Assembly (NCBI GenBank): GCA_002917075.1
Contig: NTMA01000083.1
Span: 122,971-186,970 of the forward strand
DNA: 64,000 bases
Direction of reading: 5' to 3'
Source of the DNA: Hawksworthiomyces lignivorus
Lineage: Eukaryota > Ascomycota > Sordariomycetes > Ophiostomatales > Ophiostomataceae
Shown here: piece after piece, positions 1-12,740 of the stretch
How positions within the stretch are numbered: the first letter of the stretch is position 1
Layout: the number at the start of each line of letters is the position of its first letter
Notes under the pieces: generated by a model
What the model was told of the DNA's origin: nothing
Seen by the model: only the letters and a program-made list of their open reading frames with translations
The model's database searches: none
Translations under genes and position numbers: made by a program

Positions 1-1087
1 ATGCGCGGGAAATGAGATGTGGATGTTGCTAAATCCCTCGGGTCCTTGTATGCCAGAGTCAAGTATTCTAATCCTGCCCTCCTCGTCGCCTACGGCTACT
101 AGACTGTTGGCTGAAAACCCAAAGTTAGCTTACTCTCGAATTAAAGAGAGAAAAGGACAAGTACACATCCGAGAGACTCACTGTTGCAAGCGGCAGCGCA
201 GAATGGGATGCAGCGGCTATTGTCGTTCTCGTGGCTCGAGCAAAGATGGACATCATAGGGGGAGCTATAGAAGTCGGCAGTCTCCACTCGCCAATCTGCG
301 GAAAATATGTGTGAGCACCATACATTTTTCGCGAGAACGGACCACGGGGGTTGGTAGAGTTAATTAACCTACCTGCTACAGGCGTAGGGAGAAGTCGGTG
401 GCCTGCCTTAGGCATCGTGCCAAGTTGCCGCTGAAGCAGCTGACCAGCAAAGCCTCGCTGCGTCAATGGAGCAATATTCTTCAGCTGGGGGGCGGACATG
501 TCCAATTCCGGCTCGGAAGCATCAGACATGTCGAAGTCGTCGCACTCGGACATTGGCTCGTCGACAATTGGGGGCAGCGGAGAGGAAGCCAGGGGGCTAA
601 GCAGCATGGAACTAGAAGAAGTCCTTGTGACAGGCTCTGGAGTGACCACGTCCAGCATGGTTGCTGAGGAAGGCTTTAGGGGAGACGTCTCCGGCGTATA
701 ATGCCCCGTCTTCCGTCTCTTGGCCGACCGAGGCGACGGGAGAGCGTCGCTGCTTGCATCACTTGCATCATGGGCAATGCGTACGATAGATAGACTGAAA
801 CTGGGCTGGAGTGGACTACTCGATGGCGTCTGAGAGCGATTCAGGGCACGAGCTGTGAGATCACGGAGAGCTCGTCGAGCGGCGCTGGGTTGAGAAGATA
901 CACGCTGACGGGGTGCAAAGAAGCGGCGAAATTTGCGCGGTGTAATGGACGGCTGGCGACGCTCTTTGCCTCCAGAGCCAACAGTGGATGACAGCAGCCT
1001 CGGCGGCGAAGAGAAGAGCGTGGCATTTTCTTCCTGTGAGGATGGGAGAGAGCCTACAGCAGGCGAGGAAAAACTTGTGCCTGTCAT
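1..1087 (-). CDS. cdt2: Cdt2-like WD40 protein, N-terminal part (partial at left edge)
   Basis: Exons at 1087-373, 295-182 and 110-1 (minus), continuing past the window edge; introns 372-296 (donor GTAGGT) and 181-111 (donor GTGAGT, acceptor TTTTCAG). The splices join in frame. I start at the ATG at 1085-1087; the frame is open further upstream but has no earlier ATG. The first ~240 residues are Ser/Pro/Arg-rich and look disordered, with a basic ITPRKFRRFFAPR stretch and RRALRDLTARALNR. After the second intron the frame reads TNSLVAVGDEEGRIRILDS, a typical first WD40 blade strand. Cdt2/DTL is the substrate receptor of the CRL4 ubiquitin ligase that destroys Cdt1 and other PCNA-bound proteins in S phase. 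The basic N-terminal extension before the propeller fits fungal Cdt2 as I remember it. Another WD40 family cannot be excluded because most of the propeller lies outside the window. Confidence 0.75.
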
Positions 1088-2163
1088 ATTCCTGCCCTTG
1101 ACCTGCCGCTCTAGCAACTATACATGAACCAAACCAGCAGTAAAGTTCAAGCACGGTCACGAGAAGAAGCTGACAAGAGGACTGAAGATGGAAGGAGAAT
1201 AAGAAGAGAAGAGGAAGAAGTAGCCAATGGCACAAGATCGTAGCCAGACAAGAAGATACGGTAAGAAATGGAGAAGAGCACAGAGAGAAGACAGGAAGTA
1301 GGAAGAGGACGAGAAGAACACTGAGTGATAGACAGGCAGGCAGACAGACAGACAGATGGATAGACTACTTTTGCCAAGAGGGAGGAGAGGGAGGAGAGAG
1401 AGAGAGAGAGGAAGAGGAGACAGAGGATGAGGATGAGGATGAGAATGAGAATGAAGAAGAAGAGGAATGGGAAGATGCAATTGAGGGCAGAGATTGGCAC
1501 AACAGTCAGAGCAGCACTGGAAAATGGGGACACAGCCAGCTGTGGGCAGTTTTGCCTCCTAACGCGGCCGCACTATGGGGGGGGGGGGCTGCCTCGTCCA
1601 CCAAAAGTCGAGTGGCGGGGAAAGCACGACCGTCCTAGCTAGGCGAGCTGTGTTCTTGCAGCTATTTTGCGTATTTACGGGAGTATATTACACGTACAAG
1701 AGACACAATATGGGGCAAAAAAAGAGGGACGTAGCATGGTCCCAGGGAAGGAACGCGATGGACGTGGATTACACGGTGAGCACGCGCGCGTTGCACTTAA
1801 ACCTGCAGTCGCGAGCACTCGCGAGCACTTACAGCACTGGGCCAATCAGCACCTGCCGTCCCACTGCAAAGCTGTTCCCAGCGTCCACAGCGCCTTCCCG
1901 AAACCGTACCGCGACCGTGGCCCCGCTAAATGCTTCTTATCAGAACCGTGTCGGTCCACTATTGTTTTATCGAGCGTGTCTATTGGCTAGAAGGGACAAA
2001 GTGGGTAGACATCTAAAAAAAAAAAAAGAATGGCAGAAAAAAAAAAAGGCGGAAAGAAATTTTGTATGGCTTCGGCATCGTCACTTGACATCCTCACTCT
2101 TTTCACACACACTCCACCACCACCACCACCCGCTATCGCCGTCACGGACTCGTTTCGGCAGCC
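1088..2163. other. Divergent promoter region between cdt2-like gene and SPB1
   Basis: Intergenic DNA shared by two divergently transcribed genes. It holds a purine-rich tract at about 1380-1460 with a GA microsatellite, a (CAGA)n-like stretch at 1335-1360, a G run near 1576-1586 and two A-runs near 2014-2048. I see no TATA box close to either start. Open frames here are low-complexity readings of the GA/CT tract, not genes. Confidence 0.6.
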
Positions 2164-3631
2164 ATGGCAGTCCAGAAGAAGCACGGCAAGGGCCGTCTGG
2201 ACAAGTGGTACAAGCTTGCCAAGGAAAAAGGATACCGTGCTCGTGCGGCGTTCAAGCTGATCCAATTGAACAAGAAATATGGCTTCCTCGAGAAGAGCAA
2301 GGCCCTGCTGGATCTCTGTGCTGCGCCAGGCGTATGTCTTCCATGTGTTTTTTTTTTAGGGTCTGCTTTATTTGATTCTGTCCTGTCTTGCTGACAACAA
2401 TGTACAGTCTTGGTGTCAGGTAGCAGCTGAGACAATGCCCGCCAACAGCCTCATCGTCGGAGTCGATCTCTCGCCCATCAAGCCGATCCCCAAGGTCATC
2501 ACCTTCCAGAGCGACATCACCACCGAGAAGTGCCGCGCCACCATCCGGCAGCACCTCAAGACCTGGAAGGCCGATACCGTCCTGCACGACGGTGCCCCCA
2601 ACGTCGGTACGGCCTGGGTGCAGGACTCGTTCAACCAGGCGGAGCTAGCCCTACAGTCGATGAAGCTGGCCACCGAGTTCCTAGTCGAGGGCGGCACCTT
2701 TGTGACCAAGGTCTTCCGCTCCAAGGACTACAATTCGCTGCTATGGGTTTTCAACCAGTTGTTCACCAAGGTCGAGGCCACCAAGCCGCCCTCGTCGCGC
2801 AACGTGTCCGCCGAGATCTTCGTCGTGTGCCGCGGCTTCAAGGCCCCCAAGCGCATCGACCCGCGCTTCCTCGACCCCAAGGCCGTCTTCGCTGAGCTCG
2901 CCGACCCCACCCCCAACAACGAGGCCCGCGTCTACAACCCCGAGGTCAAGAAGCGCAAGCGCGAGGGCTACGAGGAAGGCGATTACACCCAGTACAAGGA
3001 GCTCGCCGCCAGCGAGTTCATCCAGACCACCGATCCCATCGCCATCCTGGGCCAGTATAACCGTCTGACCTTTACCCAGCCCAAGAACGGCGACGTTGCC
3101 CTGGCCGCCCTCGGCAAGATGGCCGAGACCACCGACGAGATCCGCACCCTGTGCGAGGACCTGCGCGTGCTGAGCCGCAAGGACTTCCGCCTGCTGCTGC
3201 GCTGGCGCATGCAGGTCCGCGAGCTCTTCGGCTTCCCCACCAAGAAGGCCGCCGCCGCCGCGAAGCCCCTGTCCGAGGAAGTCACCGCCATCGACACCAT
3301 GGACGAGGAGATGAAGATCCAGAAGGAGCTGCAGGACCTCAAAGACAAGGCCCGCTCCAAGTCCAAGCGCGAGCGCCGCCGCGACAACGAGAAGAAGCAG
3401 AAGGAGATCGTCCGCATGCAGCTCAACATGACCGCCCCCATGGACATTGGCATGGAGCAGGCCGACGCCATGGGCGACGGCTCCATGTTCGCCCTCAAGA
3501 AGATCAACGAGACTGCCGCCCTGCAGCGCATCGCCCGCGGCAAGATGGCCACGCTGAACACAGCCGAGAAGACTGCCGCTCAGCCGGCCCCGCGGGACCG
3601 CGACAGCGGCATTGGTTCCTCGGCAGACACG

Positions 3632-3666
<35 letters not shown>

Positions 3667-5098
3667 GAGCGACGGCGAGGAGGACCGCCTGGAGCGCGAG
3701 CTCGACGGCCTGTACGACGAGTACCAGGAGCGCAAGGCGGCGGCCGACGCCAAGTACCGGGCCAAGAAGGCGCGGCAGGAGAACGACGACGGCGAGTGGG
3801 AGGGCCTCTCGGCCGGCGAGAGCAACATCGAGGACAGCGACGGCGAGCTGGAGGAGGACAGCAGCAGCGACGAGGACGAAGATCCAAAGGCCCGCAAGTC
3901 CAAGAAGGCTGCCGCCCTCGGCTACACGAAATCGCTTCTCACGGACCTCGACAATGAGCCGTCCGAGCAAGGCGGCCTGTCCAAGCGCGCCAGAGGCTTC
4001 TTCAACCAGGACATCTTCAAGGACATTCCGGGCATTCTGGACGAGCCGGCCGAAGAGGACGAAGAAGAGTTGGATGACGGCGACGCAGAGGATGACGACG
4101 AGGAAGAGGCCAGCGACGACGAAGACGAGGAGGCAGCCGAAGAGGATGCCATGTCGACAGACGATGATATTCCGAGTGCGAAGACGGCCAAGCAGAATGG
4201 GAAGAAGGAGAGCGTGGCATTTGACGACTCGGAAAGCGAGGACGAGGGCGGGTTCGAGGTTGTTAGGCACCGGAGCGACAACATGGAGCAGGACTGGGAG
4301 GAAGAAGACAGGCGGCGTCGCTCCGACGGTCGGCTAGGTAGGCTTCTCCGTTTTGTTCCAAGTCAATATTGAATTTTTTTTTTATTTTTTTTTTTTGTTT
4401 CTTCTTCTTTTGAGCACGGCTAATATAGTTCCTCGCAGACATCGACATCATCACGGCCGAGGCCATGACGTTGGCGCACTCGCTGGCTACCGGCCAGAAG
4501 CTCAAGCAGGACGTGGTCGACGACGGCTTCAACAAGCACGCCTTCCGCGACAAGGACGGCCTGCCGGAGTGGTTCCTGGACGACGAGTCCAAGCACGACA
4601 AGCTGCATCGACCTATGACCAAGGCGGCCGCCGACGCCATCAAGGAGAAGCTGCGGGCGCTCAACGCGCGGCCCATCAAGAAGGTGCGCGAGGCGCGCGC
4701 GCGCAAGAAGTTCAAGGCCGCGCAGAAGCTCGAGAAGCTCAAGAAGAAGTCCGAGCTCCTCATCGCCGACGAGGGCATGACCGAGAAGGAGAAGGCCGAC
4801 ACCATCACCAAGATGCTCAACAAGGCGGCCAAGAAGAAGCCGCATATTCCGACCAAGGTCGTGGTGGCCCGCGGCGCCAACCGCGGCATCAAGGGGCGGT
4901 ACGTTTGTTCCGACTGCTCTTATATCTTATATGCTCCTCGTTTCTCCCTCTCTTCTTTTAGCAGACTAATAGTTCCTACGCTGACTTTTTTCTGCAATCA
5001 GGCCCAAGGGTGTTCGTGGTCGGTACAAGGTGGTGGACGCAAGAATGAAGAAGGACACAAGGGCACTGAAGAGGCTAGCCAAAAAGCACAAGAGATAA
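2164..5098 (+). CDS. SPB1: Spb1, 25S rRNA 2'-O-methyltransferase / 60S biogenesis factor
   Basis: Four exons: 2164-2331, 2408-4337, 4439-4898 and 5002-5098; total 884 aa. The N-terminal FtsJ/RrmJ domain shows the SAM-binding DLCAAPGSW (residues 50-58) and the K-D-K-E tetrad as K31, D117 ([10 protein letters not shown]), K157 (FVTKVF) and E192. A central Spb1-specific region follows (about 230-390), then very acidic Asp/Glu blocks (about 420-620) and the Lys-rich Spb1 C-terminal domain. Yeast Spb1 acts in the nucleolus and nucleus on pre-60S particles and methylates a guanosine in the peptidyl-transferase A-loop. The first intron (2332-2407) splits exactly inside the SAM motif (APG|SW). The last exon codes only about 32 basic residues ending KRLAKKHKR. 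It converges on the JMJD7-like gene, with 151 nt between stop codons. Codons are strongly C/G at third positions. Confidence 0.97.
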
Positions 5099-5249
5099 AA
5101 AAAAAAAAAGCGACGAGTCCGCGGTTAAGGATAGGATATTTGGTTTGGGCTTTAGAAAAAATTCATTGCATAGAACTCAAAGCATTTGTTTTTACGACTT
5201 CACGTCTTACACTCTGCCTGGGATATCGTTTTTACTTTTATTTTTCAGT

Positions 5250-6607
5250 TCAGCTGGTTTCTACTGGAGGCTGTCTGCTTTGATAAACAGTTTTTACAAA
5301 CGAGGTTAATGGGAACAGGGGACCAGTGAAGTCCATGTCATACCTTTGAAAAAGTACACCTCAGCGGGATGCAAGGAAGAAGACTCTTTTTGTTTTGCAG
5401 CTGATACGTACCAGTAGTTGACGGCAACGCAAATGCCTTCATCCGAGGACGACTGGGAGACTTTGTGATACCTAAAGAGAGAAAAGCACAGCGGTCAGCA
5501 GCCGCAGCAGCAAAACTTGCGGAGTTTGCGAGGCAAACCCACCACATCGCCGGCAGGTACAGCATGTCCCCGGGATTCAGCGTGACCCGCATCGGCTCGG
5601 CGAGCGGCGAGTAGGCCGTCGCGCGGACGTCCGGCATGTCGGGGTCCCAGGTGGCAAAGGGGACGATGCCGGGCTCGTCGTCGTCGTCGTCGTCGGCACT
5701 GTCTCTGGCGCTCTCCTCCGGCACCAGCTGCAACTTTCTGTCGCCGCCGCCGACGTCGGCACCGCCGCCTGCCGCATAGCACCACGACTCGAGCGGCTGC
5801 TCGTTGACGCAGGGCTGGCACAGCGGCGGCAGCAGCACAAAGTGCTTCTGGCCGAGGATCTGCACATACACGTTCTCGTAGTTGTCGCGGTGCATGGCGG
5901 TGACGGACCGCGCGTTGCCGATCCACAGATTGATGGCCTCGGGCTCGCGCTGCAGCGCGATGCGGGCAAACGGAATGTCCTTGTGGACGTCTGCGAAGAG
6001 CGAGACATACTCGTGGCGCAGATTGTCGTTTTCTGGCCGCGCAGCAGCAGTCAGCAACAGGCTTTCCCTCCCCCTCCCCCCCCATCAAAAAAAATTTGGC
6101 AGCAGGACAAATAAACCCACGCGTCTGGGCATAGCGGATCTCCGCTCCAGGGCCCAGCTCGCCGCGCTCCTGCGCCACGACGTAGTCGAGAAACGCCGGG
6201 AAGGCCTGGTCCTCCTCCCACGGCTTGGCAAAGACGAGGCCGCCAGCCGCGCTCGCCGTCGGCGCATCCGCAAATCTGCAAAGCCGCTGTCAGGGAACGA
6301 GAGACAATGCAGGTAAAAAAAAAAAAAAAAAAAAAGGCAGAAACTAGGCCGGGGCAGCTGACCCGTTCGGCGTCACGGCCACGTTGACCGTGTGCTCAGC
6401 CAGCGCCTCCCGGAGGAACGGCACGGACCATTTCTGGACGGCCGGCCACGTCGACGCGCCGCCGCGGACCACAAACGGCGTGTTCCGCGCGACATACCGC
6501 ATGAACTCGAGGGGGCTCGGCTCGGGCCCGTCTTCGTCCGCGAGCTCGTCGATGGTGCTGCCGTTGAGCTCAAAGTAGTTGGTGATGAGCTCGGCGAGGG
6601 GGTCCAT
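5250..6607 (-). CDS. jmjd7: JMJD7-type JmjC lysyl hydroxylase
   Basis: Five exons (minus): 6607-6363, 6275-6121, 6032-5543, 5471-5412 and 5343-5250; total 347 aa. The family is identified by VTPNGFADA at the exon 1/2 join, [15 protein letters not shown] at the exon 2/3 join, the iron ligands H181 and D183 (MHRDNYEN) and the distal ligand H299 (MWYHKV), and the C-terminal VAVNYWYDMDF. JMJD7 proteins are 2-oxoglutarate/Fe(II) oxygenases; the human enzyme hydroxylates a lysine in the TRAFAC GTPases DRG1/2. An Asp-rich, Gly-rich insertion at about residues 215-262 interrupts the region between the iron ligands. Intron 1 has a weak donor (GTCAGC) and, on this strand, a run of about 21 T; intron 3 has donor GTGGGT. 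Convergent with SPB1. Confidence 0.93.
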
Positions 6608-9097
6608 TGCTGCGGGCGGTGGACCATTCGGGGGCTGCACAGACGGTGTCACCGGCACATAGCGAGTCTGGTTTTGGCACGTAACAGATGCCCACGAGAG
6701 TATAGATCTGCGATGGCGATATTTTTTTAAAAAAATAATAAATAGATAAACTGAAGCCGCTCCCGAAAAATTCGTATGAGTACGTGTAGCTTGTAGTACG
6801 AGAAATATGGTCCGCAATATTTAGCGGAGCCTGGGAACCCAAAGGACTGCAGCGATCCACGATCACCCGCAAAAGTGGCAGGGGCAGAGTCTTACCGAAA
6901 TGTCCCTTTATGGTGGCTGCTTCCAGTATCTTATCAAGCCGCAACAGTAATTGTGGTCTGATTTTAACGGCTAAGCGGCCCATTCCTGCAGTAAAATTAG
7001 CTATGACCAAGTGCTATCCCACCTCTCAGCACGCCTGTCATAGCTTGGCAGCTGCCCAAATCAGGCCAGCTCAAATGCTACCGCACCTTTTGCATCATCA
7101 CTGGAATGGCAATCGAGATGGGAAATAGCAGATTTAGTAGACGTAGGCTGAGTAGAGAAACCCTAAAAGACAAGACCATTCGAGAATCACATAAATCTAA
7201 GAGACTCCCTGGTTCATATAATTATAGGTCAATGACTGCTTCTTTATTTCCTTCTTCTTCTACTTCTCCATTTTCTAGCTCTTCTCACTGCAATTGCCTT
7301 TCTTCTTCACTTGCATCCTAGCAATGTCTAATCGACCCAGAGAAATACCAGCTGTAACTTCGCCAAGCTCTGCAGATCGTCTGTGAGAACGCTCAAAAGA
7401 CCTATGTCTATGGAAGCTCTAGCTAGGCTAAACCTCCTCAGCAAGGCCTGAGAGAGTTACGACTGACGAGCTGGTTACTTATGGGATCATTTTCTATTAA
7501 TCCTAGCCCGAATCTGCTACTCGTCAGAAAGAGTAGGTGAAAAAAGAAAAACGAGGACGAGAAGCCAAGTAGTGGACGCAGTGGGCGGCAAACTTGGTGG
7601 AGAGAAGGATAAATTCTGCCTTTCCACACAAGCCGAAAATGTGGCTCGCCAGACAGTCCTGTCACACACGATTTCGCGCTTTGGCTCTGAGAATGTTTCA
7701 ATTTTCCGTTGCGTCAACTAGGGCAAAGTGTGACCCGCTAGGGGTCTAGGCTCTTTCAACGTTTCCTCTAAGCCAAAGTGGCCTAAAGAGCATGCGAGGG
7801 AGAAAAAAAAAAACGAGCGAGTGAGAGAGAGAACGGCTTCTTCCTCTTTGCTGTGGGCATCCCGCCTACAACTTCTCGTTTGGTCTGTCTGCCCCATCGC
7901 TTCGTCATCGATTCTCCCTCTAGTTCTGATCTCAAGGTTTCCGCTGCACTGTGTGGTGTTCCGCTTTTTTTTTTGGAGCTATTTTGAGGTGGCCCCCCTT
8001 TTTCCCCCTTCCTTAGGCTAGCGACCTTTTCCAAATGGTCAGAATGGTCGGATCCCCCGTTGCGTCGTATGTAACGGCTGCGGTTTTGGCGCTATCGATT
8101 TTTGCCATGGGAAACTCCAAGATCCCCATCATCTTTTCCACTGGATTCTTTTTTTCTCCCCTTTCTCTCGTTAATTATATCCCTGCCCGTGTGGTGGCAC
8201 CACAAGCTCTATAAACCTCCCGGCGGAAGAGGCAAACTGAGTTGCCATCGAACCATTCCGCCTCTTCTTTGTGCTCCCACTTCTTTGCATCATCAATATT
8301 CTCTATTGTTCGCGGTTGCTTTTATGTTACGCTCCACGTTGTCGGCCTGTTTTCAAGCTAAAAGCTGCGCACGCTTAGAGAAAGGAACTAGAAAGAGGAA
8401 AAGCGACTGCCTGACGACGGGGAAAGGGCATCTCTGGAAACCTAGATGCACCACTGCCACCCTTTAGCAAGCTTCTAGCTTCCCTGCTTCGCTCGCTATT
8501 TCTGTACTCGTACCGGCCTTGTGCAGCGAAGAGAACTAACCACAGAGGTCGGCCAGGGCAGCTAGACCAAGCAAATCATGCAACCTACTTCCTGTAGATG
8601 CGACCTTACATCTCCTCCGCAGGCACTGCATACCCTGAGTCAGCTGGGTCCTGCTCTTTTTCCTTTTCTCCCTACTCTCTCCGACTGTGCCCACTCTGCC
8701 ACCGTTGCGTAGATCGGCACAATCTACCATCTAGAAATCTTCTTCTAAGCTGGCCGCCTAGGCGGGATGGAATACTTTTGATCCGGGATTGTTTTAAAGC
8801 GTGCTGTCGGATTTCCTTCGCTGCGCCTCTTATTTTGACATCTTTTGTTGATGCAATTTTCAATATTGTCATCAGGACGGCTCACCAACTAACGGAGAAT
8901 CCCATCTTCTGTTGTGCTTTGGTGCATTGCAAGACTTTTCCGACGTGGATATATATTCAAAGAGCTCATGATCATCCAGCCGGTCTGATTTCTTTTGTTT
9001 CTGCTCGCTTCCCCCTTATCTTGGCTCTTCTTGATGCCGGACTTTGTTTTGCTTTCCTCTCCTTAACGTCCATCTACGGGTCGCTGACAGCGCAGCG
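6608..9097. other. Intergenic region upstream of jmjd7 and SCAP
   Basis: Divergent interval of about 2.5 kb. The right part, from about 7.8 kb to the SCAP start, is rich in CT tracts, as expected of a fungal promoter and 5' leader. Several short open frames exist, none with recognisable domains. I see no convincing extra gene. Confidence 0.5.
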
Positions 9098-12000
9098 ATG
9101 CTCTGGTACTTTCTGTACCCCTTTCGAGGGTTTGTCTTCAATACCCTTCTAGTCATCGTTGGGTCGTAGCAAGTCAGGGTACTAACAGTGTCTTCCCTAT
9201 AGGACAACAAGCGCCCCAAACCTTGAGCCCGAACATCCGCTTAGACGGGCTTTCACCCGCTATGCGGTGTATGTTGCACGGAATGTCGCAGTGACACTTC
9301 TCATCTCAGTAGCTGTCGCCACTTCTCTTATCTATCCCATCCCCTTTCTCTACACAAGCGATTTTACTAGCAGCGCTTCAAGTCTTCCGCGCCATGTGTG
9401 GACGAATGCTCAGCCGATCAAGGGTGGGCTCTCCGTCGAACCCGACGTCATAATGCGCTCGATATGGCTGCACGGTAACTACATGAAAGCCTTGGATCGT
9501 GATATGCTCCTTGGTGCTTTAGCAGTACAGGACGCATTTCTAGGTCCGACAAAGAACTTCGACCCTCGGCGCCCGACGAACAACATAACCCTGCAGAACA
9601 AGGAGGAAGACTTAACACCCGCTGAGCGCGACACTTTCCATGTCGTCAACGGATTGACAAACCAGTCTTGGTTTTTCCACTCGCCATTGCTCTACTGGAG
9701 CGGTGACCGCGAGGCTATCGCGTCTGATCCCGACATCCTCGGCACCGTCAACCAGCATAAGATGCAGCCCACGTCTGTCAATGTCACTCTACGCCATTCG
9801 GTCGTGTTCAGCGGGAAACGCTTCGAGGACCGTGCTCTAGTTGCGGCGGACACTCTAGTCATTACTTTGATTCACCTGCGGGATTCGGCCGTGGGCAGAC
9901 AGTGGGAGCGGAAGATATCCAATCTGCCACCAGACATAAAAGACGAATGGGACGTGTATCCTAACGACGTCCATGAGCTGTCGAGCCAGCTCTACGAGTT
10001 CCAGTTCCTTCCTATATCTCTCCAAGATTCAGTCATGCTTGCACTAGCCTATACGGTGACATTTGTCTATCTCATCCAGAATCTTTCCAAGCTGCCAGCC
10101 ATCAAGTCGCGGCCTGGCCTCATTTTGACAGTTGTTGCCCAGATTTTCCTATCCATCATGTCTAGCTTTACAGTCTGCGCTATCCTGAGAATCGATCTCT
10201 CTCACATCCCACGGGCCGCTTATCCAATCGTGATCGTTTCAATGAGCTTAGAGAACATGCTCCGCTTGATCAAGGGCGTGATCGCAACAAACCTAGAAGA
10301 CAGCACAAGCATTCGCATTGGTGAGGCATTTGGCAAGACCACGCATATTGCTATTACTAGCGTCTTGGAACACATCCTGCTTCTCTGGGGCATATCTAGG
10401 ATGGTCACTTCTGGTCTCTCGGAATTCTGTGCTTTCCTCGCCATTGCTATCGTCTTCGATTTTTTCTATCTCTCCACCTTCTTCTTGTCGGTGCTTAGTG
10501 TAGAAGTGCGACGTACCGAGCTCAGCGAAGCTATCGAGAAGACATCGTCTATGCAGCGTAACCTCCGGTCTTCCAGCCAGCCTCCCTACTTTACCTTTTC
10601 ATCTCCTCAGCCAACCACACCGCGCCAGTCATGGATCGCCAGTCTTCGGCGAGGCCGCGTCGACATCTCTACACGTATTGCAGGCACAACCATCATGCTA
10701 GGCTTTGTTATCATCGCCCAGTGGCACTTCTTTGGCAATGAGAGCATACCTCATACGCTGAGCCGTCTGGCCAACCTGCCGGGGATGAGGCTAGGCGCTG
10801 GTGGTTACAACATCACGTCCTGGAGCAGTGCGTCACCGCAGTTCCATGAATTGCACCAGGCTCGCAGCCCGACGTCGTGGCTCCGTCTACAAGATCACGA
10901 GACGGCACGAGAAGTCATCCATGTAGTGAAGCCATTGGCACACAGTTACGTCGCTCGTGTCTATGAACCACTTGTGCTGGTTCGTAAAGGAGCCGACCGC
11001 ATGCTAACTGTGGCGGAACGTCCGTTTCTCCCCGCAGTGTACGACTTTGTGCGTCACCAGTCGAGGCCATTTATAGTAACGCTTTTGGTCGTCACAGCGG
11101 CAATGCGTCTCTTTCTCAACTATCTTCTATGGGACGAAATGGCCGACTCGCAGAGCCAAGCCGTCACACAAAACGAGCCTACCCTATCGGTCAAGACATT
11201 AGACCAAGGCCATGCCTTAGACGTAGCGTTGCTGGCAGCATCGTCGGACGGCCTTGTCGTCTCTGTTGGGCTTGATCGGTGGATCCGCGTCTGGAATGTA
11301 CCGTTCGGTGGCATGAGCCACCTTGTTGGGAACCAGGATGCAGCACGGCCAGATATACCGTTCCCGGTGCTGGCGCTTGCTATCGACAATGACTCAGTAT
11401 GGTTGGCGATCTTGACGTCGTATAAGGTTATGCTGTGGAATTTGGATGACAAGCAATGGGGGCCGTCCATCCCTGTCGATTTATGTGGCCAAAAGCCGGA
11501 GGCTTTTTTCTTCACGCACCACCAAAAGAACCCTCTGTTGCACTCACTCATTGTGGCTCGGCGCAATGGCACATTGGCAGAGCTGCGGATTGAGACTGGT
11601 GAATCAATGGATCACCCGATCTGCAAGAGTCCACTTGTTTGTGCCGTACCGCTGCACTATGCGCCATACAGCGGAACATTTGCTGTCATTACGGCGTCTC
11701 GCAACGGCTGCATTCACCGCGTCATGCCAGTGGGCGATGGATGGATATCAGAAGAAATCAAGCAACAAGTTGGAAGGGAGCAGCATGCTCACTCTCTTGT
11801 AGCATTGCCCTTATTCTCTGCCTACCTCGTTGTCCGGGCCTGGTCTGTGGAACTCGTGGACCTTGCAACATCAGAAACTGTTTACACATTTGAGACAGTT
11901 AGCCCTGTTAGGACACGAACACTGCGGTATCTGTATTCCGCGCGGAAGCACTCACGGGGAGACTTTCCAGAGCTCAGTTACTTCAGCCTCGTATACACTA

Positions 12001-12740
12001 GCGCTGAGACGGGAAATTGTGTCATACAGACATATCTTCCCAAGGAAGAGGAGGGTTCTATCGCCTTCTTTACATATGATCTGACGCCTAGGACAACCAC
12101 TCCACAAGCAACGTGTTGCAATTGGTATGAGACGCGGCAGGTGGTCAAACAAATACCTAATCCAGGCATATGGGAAGCTTTGCCTACTGGCTGCGTCATT
12201 GGCGTACGGCAGACAGTTTTGGTGATGAGAGCGAAGAGTGTAGAGAGAGCCACAGGCTCTGACACATCTCTAGGCCAAAGAAGCGGCGGCTTTCGACACC
12301 GAGGGCTCAATACGCCAGCTGGTACATTACAAACCGCAGAAGTAGCAGCATTGCCATCAAAGGAATCCCCAGGCGACAACCGTGGGAGCTGGGAAATTTG
12401 GTCTATATGCAATGTGGCAGACCACACGAACAACAGCAGCAGTGCTGGCGATCTAGACGGCAGGACCAGTGGCACCAAGGACAAGAACTACGTGACACGG
12501 CCACTCGCCGTAGACCAAGGTGAATTACTTGTCACGGAGCCCGGCCCAATTGTATGTGTAGGAGCTGGCACAATCGCGCTGGGGTTTGGGGCCGCGATCA
12601 AGATTATCACGCTGGGGAATGAGCGATTTGGCAGCCCAGCGGAGATGCTGGAGGCTGCCGCTGGGCAGATAATGCGGACGGCCAATACCGGAAGCCGACG
12701 AAAGAAGAACCGGACCAGCCAAAAAGGAAGCGTGTTATGA
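9098..12740 (+). CDS. scp1: SCAP: sterol-sensing SREBP cleavage-activating protein
   Basis: Two exons: 9098-9129 (32 nt) and 9203-12740; total 1189 aa. The ATG-containing first exon codes MLWYFLYPFR plus part of a Gly; the join gives FRGTTSAPNLEPEHPLRRAF, matching fungal SCAP N-termini as I know them, so the true start lies upstream of the long open frame. TM1 is at about 36-57, a lumenal loop follows, then a sterol-sensing domain at about 280-445 with five or more hydrophobic helices. Further TM segments lie near 500 and 632-655, before a C-terminal WD40 region from about 674 (LVVSVGLDRWIRVWNV). SCAP sits in the ER, binds sterol, and escorts or scaffolds the SREBP transcription factor when sterol or oxygen is low. 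No SREBP gene is in the window. The intron (9130-9202) has donor GTTTGT. Convergent with KGD2. Confidence 0.95.

Noticed and set aside
1147..1533. Ser/Leu-rich minus frames
   Set aside because: Translation of the GA/CT low-complexity tract in the promoter region.
3151..3957. 268-codon plus frame inside SPB1
   Set aside because: Arg/Ala/Gly-rich shadow in another frame of the same high-GC exon.
2741..4270. 509-codon open frame on minus, antisense to SPB1
   Set aside because: Gly/Leu/Val-rich mirror of the GC-ending codons of SPB1; no Met-led domain, and SPB1 itself is certain.
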